From Steromphala cineraria (Eukaryota; Mollusca; Gastropoda; Trochida; Trochidae): a stretch of 64,000 nucleotides of DNA. Of the stretch, positions 49,900 through 60,560 are shown one piece after another (position 1 is the first letter of the stretch; each line of letters starts with the position of its first letter). A model generated the notes under the pieces. The model made no database searches, was not told the origin of the DNA, and worked only from the letters and a program-made list of their open reading frames with translations. A program made the position numbers and the translations under genes. The DNA is taken from the NCBI GenBank assembly GCA_916613615.1, contig OU744731.1:58844289-58908288 (forward strand). Direction: 5' to 3'.

Positions 49900-50686
49900 C
49901 AATCTAAATAAATTTAGATCAACAGGTTTATATTTGGTCATGCTGTTGATCTAAGATTGGCCCGTAAGGCGGGTCATCCCGCTGACCTCTGAAATCAGCC
50001 GCTCGGCCAATCAGAAAAGTTGCCCTAGCTCACTGGAAGTTAAAAAAAAAATCAGCAGCACATCTTTTGAAATGGATGATGTTTGGAGCTTTGTCATTCG
50101 GAGCGGAGCAAAGCGACCATTTCGATGAATAATCTGATTGCTTGGATGTATTATTAGATTATATTGGTTTCATTTTAAATGATTTAGCATATTTGCTAGT
50201 TGTCAATGACAAATGATGATTGCACGTCGCACAGATACTAACGTGGCGAATAATAATCACAAAGTTAGAGCTTGATAAATATTAATTTTTTTCGAAAATC
50301 CTCATGCAAGGGGAGGTAACTTCTTTTTTATCAAACTCGTTTGTACTAATTTCTTTCATTTCCATCCAAATAATTAAAAATGATTTTTTGGTCAATCATA
50401 AAACTAAAAATATTATCAGTATTTTTTCTTATCAGTATCAAATGCAAGATTTATTTTTTACAATGCACACTGTTATTGAGAACAGGCCATAAGCCATCAT
50501 ATATTTCTTCCATTCACACCTTGATATAGCGACTATAAACTGTTTGTGACATCGAATTTGATCGATCAAATCGCGAATTCCTTATTTGCACACGAAAGGT
50601 CCCCGGGACGACCTCTCACACTGGTCAATCTTAGTTCAACAGTATGACAAAATAAAAAATCTTTTGATCTAAATTTATTTAGATTG
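49900..50686. mobile_element. 787-bp TIR element with 9-bp target duplication
   Basis: Ends CAATCTAAATAAATTTAGAT and its inverse are identical over 23 bp, and imperfect pairing continues to about 65 bp (TGTTGATCTAAGATTGG versus TGTTGAACTAAGATTGA). GTGTGAAAC is duplicated exactly (49891-49899 and 50687-50695) and is single in copy A (about 17738-17746). A 9-bp duplication plus TIRs suits a non-autonomous Mutator-like element. The interior is non-coding. Confidence 0.85.
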
Positions 50687-53600
50687 GTGTGAAACCAATT
50701 GTTATCTACATGTAATGAGTCATCTCACCACGGTTAGTTCTAAATCAAGGTACTTATATCTACATTATTACCTTTCAAAGGCAGCCACCACACGCTAAGT
50801 GCTATATATATCCTGTTGTCAGGTACCCATTTCAATAGTAGGAAATAGGTAATAAAAGTTTGGTTTATCCTTTAGCGTAAGAGATCAGCATACTTACAGC
50901 TTCACCGCTGCGCTCAAATGTCTATATTTTTAATATGCCATAGATATACAGATTTGTTATAATACTTCTTTTTATAATGTATTTAATTTCAAGTTTGGAG
51001 TCATTACTTATGTAGTATAATGTAATATAGTTTGAGTGTATTAATACATAATGTTTGTTTCTGTCATTGCATGTTATTATCAGTAAAAAGTTTTACCAGT
51101 GTATTTTAATATTGTAGATTATTATTTGGCAAGGGACCAAAATCAAGCGAAAAATAGGTGAAATGTTAATACCATAAAGGTATGATAAATGTTAAAATCC
51201 TGTCTGGTGGTTCTCCAAAATAGCATATAATGATAATGTGCCTCTAGCTAGAACATGAAGTTTGTCAAATCACACCAATTACTCAGAATTGGCAATCATT
51301 TTTTGACGGACACAATATGCGAAATTCGAACAATGTTATAGAGCATCTCAACTACACACTTGAATGACAACGAGAAGGTTGAATTTGAATAATGGAATCA
51401 CTGAAACTAGTTACAACAAGGATTATCATAACAATCCTCTTTTGTTGAGTTATTGGTTGCTTTCTTAAAAGGGCTGCCTGTTACACAAAGCATGACATCA
51501 TACCTATTACATTATTTCTTATTATAAATTTATTTTGATGCAGAGTGTTTTCTAGCATCTTAATGTAGTTTATCAAAATTACAAAATACCAAAATACATG
51601 TACGTTAATAACTTAGTTTTCTCATCATCAAGAATACTCTAAACATATGAATCATCTAACACATTTTCTTACTGAGAGACACTAATTTTCTCTTATATGA
51701 TGTCATTGGCGACGTAATAAAAGTATATTTTTATATATTTAACGGACCTCGTACATCATCATATACTGTTAATTTCAAAAATAAACGAGAAAATGGTAAT
51801 GTTTTTAATTCCGATATTCCTTAGTAAACACTTTAAGCGCCTGTGAGCAACCTAGTTGGAACTCGGCGCTATATAAATAGATTATTTATTTATATATATT
51901 TATTACATTTAAGCAAACAGTTTTTAGGTTTATAGAGTCTCTGTAGGTTGATATGTGTTTGATGCTTGACCAAGTTCACTTTTACAAATGAATCATTTAA
52001 TCAGGATTAACCCTAATGAATGAAGTCAGATGAAAGTGAGTTGAGTTATGCTTTTCAGAACGAAGACAAAAGTTCTTTAACAGACAAGACATGAATCAAA
52101 TGATATCCTCTCGGAAAGCCAGATGGACGTTCGTAGGGACGTATGCCATTCTGTAAATAAAGTAAAAAAGGTGTTTGGATACAAATAACAATTAAGGACC
52201 GATTTTGAAAGATATAATATTTAGAAATTATGATGACGTTTAAAATGGAACTTATTTCTAGATTCATTGATTCAGTTTTAATAATAAAACCATCAGGATG
52301 GAATAAGATGACGACCAGATCTTTTCTTAAATAGAATCTCAACCACCCCTTTGTCTTTAAGTTTACGAAATTCGCGGTTTGATGATGGGGATACTTTATA
52401 AATTCATAATTATTCAAATCCTTCAAATGAACCTTAAAAAAATTCTGTGCAAAAAATGAAGCCAGAAATTGTGATTTTTTAAAAATATTGTACCTTTGAG
52501 TGGCATGTGATTCAAACAATCCATAACACATTTGTATGAGTTGATCCCTGATCCCTTCTGATCTACAGTTGAAGACAGGTTTCTCTACCATAAAGAGCAC
52601 TTGTTTCATAAGCATCAAATACAAATTCTATCAACATTTATTATTATGTTTGCCCAAGAAAAGATAATAATGAATGTGAAAACGTACTTCAAGTTGGATC
52701 ACTGACTTTCAACTATCGAAGAATAACAGCAATATCAATTATTAGATATTCATGTGTAAATGTAAATGTAAAATGGGGATTATTTGACTTTCACTAGAAC
52801 CAGTTATATAATTAAAGAAACATGAGAAATCTGGAAAAAATTACAAAGTTTCTGTTTTCATTTTCTATAATCCATTCACCACTTACGATCCAGGTGATAA
52901 GGATCAATTCAAAACATGCAATTGAATCATCTGTAATCTATTTCAGTTGATAATTCAATTTGATCAAATCTGAATGGTATTCATCAACAAACATATCAAG
53001 ATTATGAAAAACAATTGTGCCACTGAAGCAAAGAGATTGTAAATGCTAAATGGTGAGTGATAGAAATCAACTGGACTGAAACTATAAATTCCTTGAAGCT
53101 CACAACCGTGAATGCGCTAGAGGGGGAAATCAGAAATATTATTGTCAGTATGAATATTGAAACTTGCTTCACGTATGCATGCAAAATAACACTTATTTAT
53201 CAGTAAACATATCAACTATATCAAAACGTTATGCCACTGACGCAAAGAGATTTTATGAAGCTCACAACCATTGCGCTAGAGGGAGAAATCTGAATATATT
53301 GGCGGGTATTGAATGCACTAAAACCTTATGATCACGTAATTCAGATGCATGGAGTTTGTTGGGTAGGAAGGAAGATGCCTCATTGGAGGCAGTCAAGCTA
53401 GTTGTGCACATAGCGACGTTGTGCTTAAATAATCATTCTGGCTACTGAGTCATGGCAAAAGCATTAGGAAATGAACCACCCTTGCGAGAAGAGTTGTAAT
53501 TTTTCCTGGTATGGGAAACTGCTGAAACCCACGGAATTGGTCTTATAAAAAGAAGGTCATATCAACGTTCATGACTTCATCTGCCACTGTGGGTAGTAGA

Positions 53601-53843
53601 TTGAGTCTGAATTGTTCAAGATGGAAATTGTCCAGGTGTCAATTGTCCTGCTCCCTCTGTTGATAGTAAATAGCGTTGCACTTTGGCAGGTATACAAGTG
53701 TGCCACTTTAGAGTTGTCGGCACCTCAAATGTATTCTGATAGGCACTGAGAGAGAAAGGTCGTTATCTATTGTGAATTAAGCAAATTATTGATAGTTATC
53801 TACACACATGGGATAAACATTGATTAAATTCTGTCTATTACAA

Positions 53844-53975
53844 GTTATACTATTCAGAGGCGGGGGGAGATATCAGCCTCAAGTTTGGTGTTATGCGACG
53901 AGCCAAAGGTGAGTTGCATAACACCCAGCGAGAGGCTGATATCTCCCCATGCACCCCGCCTCTGAATGTTATAAC
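53844..53975. repeat. 132-bp hairpin at a deletion junction
   Basis: GTTATAC-ATTCAGAGGCGGGG on the left pairs with CCCCGCCTCTGAAT-GTTATAAC on the right. Pairing continues through GAGATATCAGCCTC and GTGTTATGC to a CGAGCCAAAGGTGAG tip. It replaces about 630 bp present in the short unit and in B (35833-36463). Confidence 0.9.
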
Positions 53976-54353
53976 GAATTTATCTTACCAAATGTTTTTA
54001 CAAAAATCATGTCTGTTGGTTGGCCTAAATTGTACATAATGATAAGGTGCTTCTCGCGTAGACACGAAGTGCGTCAAATGATACTAATTAATCAGGTCGA
54101 GTTGAGACTCATTCTTAAGCAGACACAGTGTATCAACTTCTAACAGTGATGAGGAGCTTTCAAAAACACTTCCGTATTAAGTAGAGGAGCAATAACAGTA
54201 GTGGTATCAGTTCAGATAGTTTAATAATTTATTGATTATTACCATCATTTTTGTTTGAAGCCAACCTATATGTGAGTGCATGGTGTGAGTGCATGATATC
54301 ATCTTTAGCAGGTCCTCTGTTATATATCAAGTTCCTGAAGTATGAACACATAG

Positions 54354-54516
54354 AGATTATTACCCAAGGCAGTGTGTCATATGACTTTTACGAAACGAGT
54401 GTGAATTTTTGTATTACCCGAGCGAGAGCGAGGGTTATACACAAATTTGCACGAGTTTGCACTAGTGCTCATATTGAAAATACGTCACCACTTATTTCCA
54501 ACCATATGGGTAATAA
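54354..54516. mobile_element. 163-bp MITE in copy C
   Basis: TTATTACCC (54357-54365) and GGGTAATAA (54508-54516) are terminal inverted repeats, and ATAG flanks both sides. All other copies (5420, 33958, 36840) have an uninterrupted ACACATAGCATTATGAAACG here. The interior holds a small CCGAGCGAGAGCGAGGG hairpin tip. Superfamily not assigned. Confidence 0.8.
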
Positions 54517-55882
54517 ATAGCATTATGAAACGTAGCATTATAAAAACTAACCACAATTATTCAGTTGATAGCCATTGTCAACATAAAGAAAACAAAAAAA
54601 GATTGTACTGATGAAAAAAGCATATTATGTTTACATATCAGTCGTTGTCATTCACCGTATTTTAAATCTGTTGCTTTATATGTTTAACCTTGTACATGTA
54701 GGTTGCAAGATTCGTATTTTGCTTAATGAGATATGTAGGTAATGATAGCATAACCAAGAAATAATAGTATGTTTAAAATAAATTATGAGTATTTGAATGG
54801 TTATTGTATAACCTTCATACAGTATATGAGGAATATGTTTTATAAAGAAAAACCAATAACATCACTAAATGTATGTTCGTGAATATTTGGTAAAATTATG
54901 CGAAATAATTCACATTATATGAAATTTTCTTTCTTTTATTAGGCTGTTCAAAATTGATTCAATCATATAAAATGACATACAAATATATTTTCTGAAACAT
55001 CAAATTCTTTTATGAACGAACTTCAATAGAAAATGAATAAGACTGGATTACTTTTTTTACATTCTCTCCCCACAGAGGCAGATCAAGTCATGTTGATTTA
55101 GCCTCTGCAGGCTTATAATAGATGTCAAAAAAATAAGAACAAACCATTAAAAACACACCATGCATTAATTATTGTCATTGAATAATGAATTTAATAATAA
55201 TGAACATAATACAAGTTACCTTTTTACAACTATATTTTATCAATTAATAATATTGCAGCAAAGCTGTCTTCAGAATCTTCAGCGATGTCTAGTAAATCTA
55301 TTTAATTTGGTCAGTCATGTTCAAGCAAGAGTACTTTTAAAAAAATGAAGGTCATGAAATTCATCGATTTAGAAACAAATATAGCACAACTGATTAAGAA
55401 TAGATTAATTCAGATAGTTGATATTTTGATTACAAGGAAATATTGGAATTGCAGTTCATTTTGAAAAAAGTTATAATCTTAAACGTGATGCTGTGTTTTA
55501 AAAAATGTAATATATAATATATATAATGTAAAATATAGGTTGATTAAATTTTAAAAAAATAAGATATTGAAACAAAAAATACAATTTTAATTACGAATAG
55601 GTTTACATAGTCTTATATCTAAACTGTTATTCATATATGTTTGTGTTTCAAAAGATTGCACAGGTTAATATCTAAATATAGGATAATTCCCACCTTACGA
55701 AAACAAAATGTTCTCCCCATCTGATCAGAAGATATAATAAGAATAACGTAAAGTTATAATTATGTAGTATAACATTGGATAATGCAGCTTGCTTAGAATT
55801 TGGTTCCACACATAAAAGTGGATTATATGAAATCAATGTACCTAGGAGTAGTGTATACTATACATACCATTGATTATGTAGT

Positions 55883-55959
55883 AAATAATAACCCGGTACC
55901 GAGGGGTTATGGAAAATAACCTCGCGAGGGCATTACCCGAGGCAAACGGGTTATTATTT
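55883..55959. repeat. 77-bp hairpin, AAATAATAACCCG arms
   Basis: Perfect 13-bp outer arms AAATAATAACCCG/CGGGTTATTATTT with inner GAGGGGTTAT / ATTACCCGAGG partial pairing around a CTCGCGAGGG tip. The outer arms resemble the ends of the 54354 MITE. Confidence 0.8.
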
Positions 55960-56395
55960 GACTTACACTCCCGCGGAAGACTCCTGCAATGGTTTCAACT
56001 TAATTTGTTTATAATAAATTAATTAAAAACGTTTTACTGATATCATTCGCGGGTTTATCATGTCTTGATAAGAAAAAATATTTAAATTATCCCCAGATTA
56101 GAGTTGTAGAAATAAATGCTTGATTTCGTACAATAAAAACTATTTTATTACGGTGTTTCAACTAAATTGGTTTACATACAAATAATTGAAAAACATTTTA
56201 GTGATCCATTTTGCTGATTTGATATGTCTTGATAAGAATACTATTCTAGACTACTTACAATACCCTCTGCTAAGGGTTTTAGAACTAAAAACGTTATTCC
56301 TTTCATTAAAAACTATTTTAGTGCAATATTATTAGATATTTATAGGGAAACTTAAAAACCAATCATGACACACACAACTTTACATCAACTGTCAT

Positions 56396-56470
56396 GGATC
56401 CTCGGTAGCTGAACAGATAAGAGCGCTGCTTAGCAACATAGAGGTCCCTGGTTCGATTCCCACTTTCGTT
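56396..56470 (+). ncRNA. tRNA-like sequence with pol III B box
   Basis: GGTTCGATTCC (56450-56460) fits the B-box consensus exactly, and TAGCTGAACAGATAAGAGCG (from 56406) resembles a D-arm/A-box at proper spacing. Acceptor and T stems do not close, so this is not a functional tRNA but a tRNA-derived core as in SINEs. Confidence 0.5.
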
Positions 56471-57232
56471 GTTCATAAATCTTAACTGTCTTGTTTCATC
56501 AAAAATCCAAATTTTACAAGTCCAATTGTTTGCGAATGTTTACAATCTTATAACCGACCAAGGTGGTTATGAGATAACCAACCTACGTGGATAGAGCTCA
56601 CGGAATATAACATTCATCTGAAATAAAGGCAATAACTTCCCAAGGGGTGTATAGGGTAAACACCTATAATAAGGTAGTTATGACTTAAAACCAATTGAAA
56701 AAAGAAGGGATATATCCGCCCAAGGGGTGTAAATAGCTTTAATGAGATGCACCTTATAAATAACTTTTTTATACAAACTATTTGCGAATATGACTGGCAT
56801 CGACGTTTCTCTGTGATCTCCCAAATATGTACACATGTAATGATAAGATGACGATTGAGTTCCAAATAGAATTTGAATACCAACTCGATTTGAAATATTG
56901 TTGATAAATGATTAAACAAAATATGGTCCTAAGCATGGTCATCAAAGTTAGATCCTAAAATATAAAGAAAGTCCCAAATATGTTATAGGAGATGGACTGG
57001 AAGGGCTTCACTGAAATCAGGGCAACATTCGATTGCAGGGTAAAACCAAAGGGAACAACATGAAAGAGTGACCTTACAAAAATGCAAACCAACTCTTATA
57101 TCTACTACATGTGCTCCTTGTAAATATAAGCCAATTGTACATATGCTCAATACTAAAAGTGCTTCTGGCATTAAAAAATCCACCACAATGAATATGTCTT
57201 GTAAGACTGAGATCCTTTTTCATACAACGTAT

Positions 57233-57740
57233 TTATCTTACCGTCATGACAGAAAAAATAGGCTACATCAATTTTAGTTTGACTGGCGTTAACGGATGAG
57301 CCATCACCGTATTGACGGCCTTGACCCTTAATGTAAACAAAATGGCGTCAGCCAACCCGACTGAAATGTTATGAATCGTGTTAAGTAAAACTACTCAGTT
57401 ATGCTTAAAAACCTTTTGCTTTTAATTCTATAGCATGTGTAAGTAATATAATGCGGAATTTGTTTCGAAATAAAGCATAGAATGACGAGAAAACAAATTT
57501 ATAGTTAATAATCACGAAAACAGCTAATTGAACTTATGTGAACTCTGCACATTGCGTGCGTCATTTGGTAACGTCATCTTAACGTTATGCAACACCTCTT
57601 CTCGGAGAGGAGCTGTTGCTATGGCAGCGGGGTACATTGAATTTGTACACTGTGAGAAGTGAGACTCGAGTGGTACATAAGATAAAACGATTCGATGATC
57701 AGCCAATTAAAAACGAGTATTTTACTGTAAGGTAAGATAA
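57233..57740. mobile_element. 508-bp TIR insertion in copy C
   Basis: TTATCTTACC at the left is inverted as GGTAAGATAA at the right. Copy B (about 39918-39935) is uninterrupted. The target duplication is unclear. The interior is mostly unassigned and contains a GAGGCTG-free, AT-moderate sequence with no protein match. Confidence 0.6.
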
Positions 57741-58417
57741 TGCATTATATACATTAGCAAAATCTGTGAAATTGAATTTGTTTTATCAAATAATGAAATA
57801 AGGGATATGCTAATATTTTCACCCAATAACAAACTCCCACATCATAAAAGTTGGTTACTGGAACGAGTAAAGCAAATAAAAGTAATGATTGACCAATGTG
57901 TTTCACCTAAGTTCACAGTGTAAATTTTTATGAAGAGCAAGTGGAGCGGAAACATTTCCAATTGAAATAGAATTCAATTAAACATTGATTAGCTTCCCTC
58001 AAGCTACTGCTTAGATATTATGTTCATACAGATATGAATATATGCTATTTGCATTACATTGATCACATATGTACATATGTTACACTTGCATGTATGAACA
58101 TGTATTATTATTCAAAAATTCAAAATTCAAAACTACTTGTCAATTGTACTGGAGATATATATCCTCACTATTATATCTATCGTACCACAGCCTGTGTTTT
58201 AAAGTACAGAAACCTTAGATGGACGCAGCGTGAGAGCTAAAGGTTTTGATTTCATCAGTGTTTGAATATATTGTAACATCAGTCAATTGATATTTATAGT
58301 TTTATTGAGCCAAATACCGCATGTCTTACTGAAACCGTCACTTTTCTTACTTATTGCTCGATATACAATGCACTTATATCAAGATCAATCGTCCTTTACA
58401 ATTTTCAAAAGGGGACC

Positions 58418-58606
58418 ATGATTGAAGGGTCTGATGAACATAATACCATTTACAACAATAGGCCTGATGGTTCTGAATGTCCGAGACTAAAAGCAATTAG
58501 ACTAGACCATGATAAGATTTTGGTAATAACGAAACCGTATCAAGAGCTCCCATACCAATTACTACCACACTGTTCTCCTTTCTTGTCTGAATCAATTAAG
58601 AATTGA
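58418..58606 (+). pseudogene. Copy C of the 64-codon open frame, end replaced by an insertion
   Basis: Protein-identical to 40592-40786 through the SES residues. It then runs into the hairpin insertion beginning at 58597, which supplies a new stop. If this frame was ever an exon, its last codons are lost here. Confidence 0.3.
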
Positions 58607-58769
58607 ATGTCAGTTTGTGTGTTGGCACTGGAAAATGAACGATGTAAAAGCTACATTCAAACTTGTGTGAACCCAGCGAGCTTGCGAGCGGGTTCACATG
58701 AAAGTTTGAATGTAGCTTTTATATCGTTCATTTTCCAGTGCAAACACACAAACTGACATTCAATTCTTA
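58597..58769. repeat. 173-bp hairpin at the very end of an insertion
   Basis: TAAGAATTGAATGTCAGTTT pairs with its inverse ending at 58769, through CACTGGAAAATGAACGAT and AAAGCTACATTCAAACTT, to a tip AGCGAGCTTGCGAGC. Few mismatches. Confidence 0.9.
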
Positions 58770-59554
58770 TAATTTCGCACCATATATGGAATGGAACGGC
58801 GGAGTGATATGAATACTGTTTTTTTCCTTTGAACGAGTAACACTGCGACATGCGACCAGAAATAATCCCAATTTGAAAAGAAACTGAATATTTATCAAAA
58901 TAAGTCTGTGTTATATATGAGATAAGATAACATGATGCACTAAGAATTTCTAAATGAAGCGCAAACTTGTATAAAATCCCTTCGTGCAAGGACAAGAGAT
59001 CAGAGTTATCTGCCTTACATTTATGCATTAGACGTCGTGTCATGCTGGCCGCCATTTGCAGGGGTATCTTCGTCAAAATATGTAAACAACAGTAATTAGT
59101 GACATGTAACTGCTCTATCGATAATTGTCATCTCTTGTGTATACATCGTGAGTATGAAGACTGTCTTTGTTACGCTTTACAGTACTCAATAATGACCATA
59201 ATGCAAATATTCATCTCGTTCCGTTCGATCAGATTTACTATTTTGCAATAAATGATTAGCCTATCAAATGATCTAAAACAAATGATAAAAGTGAATGTTT
59301 TCAAATCAAAATAATCTACTTGAAAAATAAAGCTATAATTACAATTCCATTGGTAATTTTTAATAACAAATTCTTGAATAACATTTGGTTTGATGTTGGA
59401 CGGAGAATCAAAGTAGTTCCGGTCAACGTTAACACAAGTATGAACACTGTTTTTGTGAGTTCATGGGAAATGAATCGATGAATCTTCGATCACATGACCA
59501 TGCCCTAGACCAATCAACGTTCGAGGATATGTGTAAACTTCAGAGTGTGAAATT
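58597..59554. mobile_element. 0.96-kb copy-C insertion with left-terminal hairpin
   Basis: Copy B has GAATCAATGAACAATG; C has GAATCAAT, this block, then TTGAACAATG. The first 173 bp form a long hairpin, and the other end has none. The interior has no recognised gene. Target duplication uncertain. Confidence 0.65.
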
Positions 59555-59664
59555 ATTGAACAATGATTACTAATTCTTCAATGAACCCTTTTGATTGGCT
59601 CCTAGTCTGGCCTATTCGCCTGTTAAATGAGACAAGAAGATGATATTGATGGAGGTCAAGGTAC

Positions 59665-60560
59665 ATAGAGGTTATAATGAGAGTGTTTTTTGGGATCGTA
59701 AATTTCCTGCATTAGGAATAAACATTGTATTTTGCAAGCTTTGGCGAGCTAAATACATAGTGTTGATTCCTAATGCAGGATATTTACGATCCCAAAACAC
59801 ACAAGCATGATAACATTTTTATCATACAATGTCATTTTAAAATTTGATTAGAAAAAATGACTGATAATATTATTTTAAGAGTCGACGTTGTTTAATATTC
59901 ACGCATTGATATATGCAAATGAATAGAATAATGACTGTTACTGTGAACTGACAAAATATAATTCATCCTTATAAATTACTTTAATTGCTGTTTTAGCTAT
60001 TTGCTTACGACTGAAAAGTTTGGAAATTTTATAAACATATCAAATATAATTAATTTCGGCTATGTTACAGCTTGCGTTGAAACAACAAACATTTACAACC
60101 TGAGAGCTAAACTAGATGATCGTCTGTGGATTTCCCAATCCAAACTAAACAAGCCTAAACTAAAGTAATGAACACCGAAGATAGGTAAACGAAGTGGAAC
60201 ATGAGACTTTAACTACCTTTGATTCTTCTGAGTAAAATTGTTCGGTCGGTCTCATTCATATCATTCAAATCGTGATGACAGTGTTTTAGCACTGCTAAGT
60301 CATACATATGGCTAAGGATCTATACAGTTTTGTTGTTATTTCTTAGATTAATGTTTATGCAATGTACCATTCATATTGTAATGTCTCTACCCGTTACTAA
60401 AGGCGTTCAAAATGATAACGCTTGTGACGTCATCGGAATTTCGAAAGACCTTTGAAATTTGCATCGGTATCCGTATATGACCCTTATCCACGCCCAACGG
60501 ATATCGAAAATATCATATGGCTTTATTATGCCGAGAACACTATGCATTGTATGATAAACT
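59665..60560. mobile_element. 0.9-kb copy-C insertion with left hairpin
   Basis: Copy B is uninterrupted at GGTACACTACAAGATGTTACC (40871 on). In C the block follows GGTACA and ends before AAAGATGCTACC. A hairpin (59671-59814) begins about 6 bp inside the left edge. The rest is unassigned non-coding DNA. Confidence 0.65.
59671..59814. repeat. 144-bp hairpin with GCTTTGGCGAGC tip
   Basis: GTTAT...GAGTGTTTTTTGGGATCGTA pairs with inverted TACGATCCCAAAACAC...GATAAC. Further pairing through CCTGCATTAGGAAT leads to a tip GCAAGCTTTGGCGAGC, the inverse of the 48419 tip with changes. Confidence 0.9.

Larger units (their letters stand above)
35657..52945 (+). repeat. Segmental duplication copy B
   Basis: Full-length collinear copy of the unit. 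36727-37782 and 38395-39475 match A 5281-7450, 39670-41460 matches A 7700-8815, 41505-45095 and 46394-46835 match A 9411-13330, and 47325-52945 matches A 16210-19930. Insertions private to B are listed separately. Apart from speculative exon-like frames I see no gene in it. Confidence 0.85.
55878..56733. mobile_element. ~0.86-kb copy-C insertion with left hairpin and tRNA-like core
   Basis: Copy A reads straight from ATTGATT to AGCTTTAATGAGATGC (about 7453-7465), while C has this block in between. The left end is a hairpin (55883-55959). A tRNA-like pol III promoter lies at 56396-56470. The right end has two CCCAAGGGGTGTA copies (about 56638 and 56718). It is possibly a tRNA-derived SINE-like or composite element. 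Confidence 0.6.

Noticed and set aside
52055..52624. 189-codon minus-strand frame in copy B
   Set aside because: Length is notable but the homologous part of copy A (about 19450-19640) does not keep it open, codon composition is AT-driven and no domain is recognisable.
56396..56470. Functional tRNA gene
   Set aside because: A and B boxes are present but the acceptor and T stems do not pair and there is no convincing anticodon stem; treated as a SINE-like remnant.
58657..59076. 139-codon minus-strand frame
   Set aside because: Runs through one arm of the 58597-58769 hairpin and unassigned insertion sequence; no motif and no copy elsewhere in the window.
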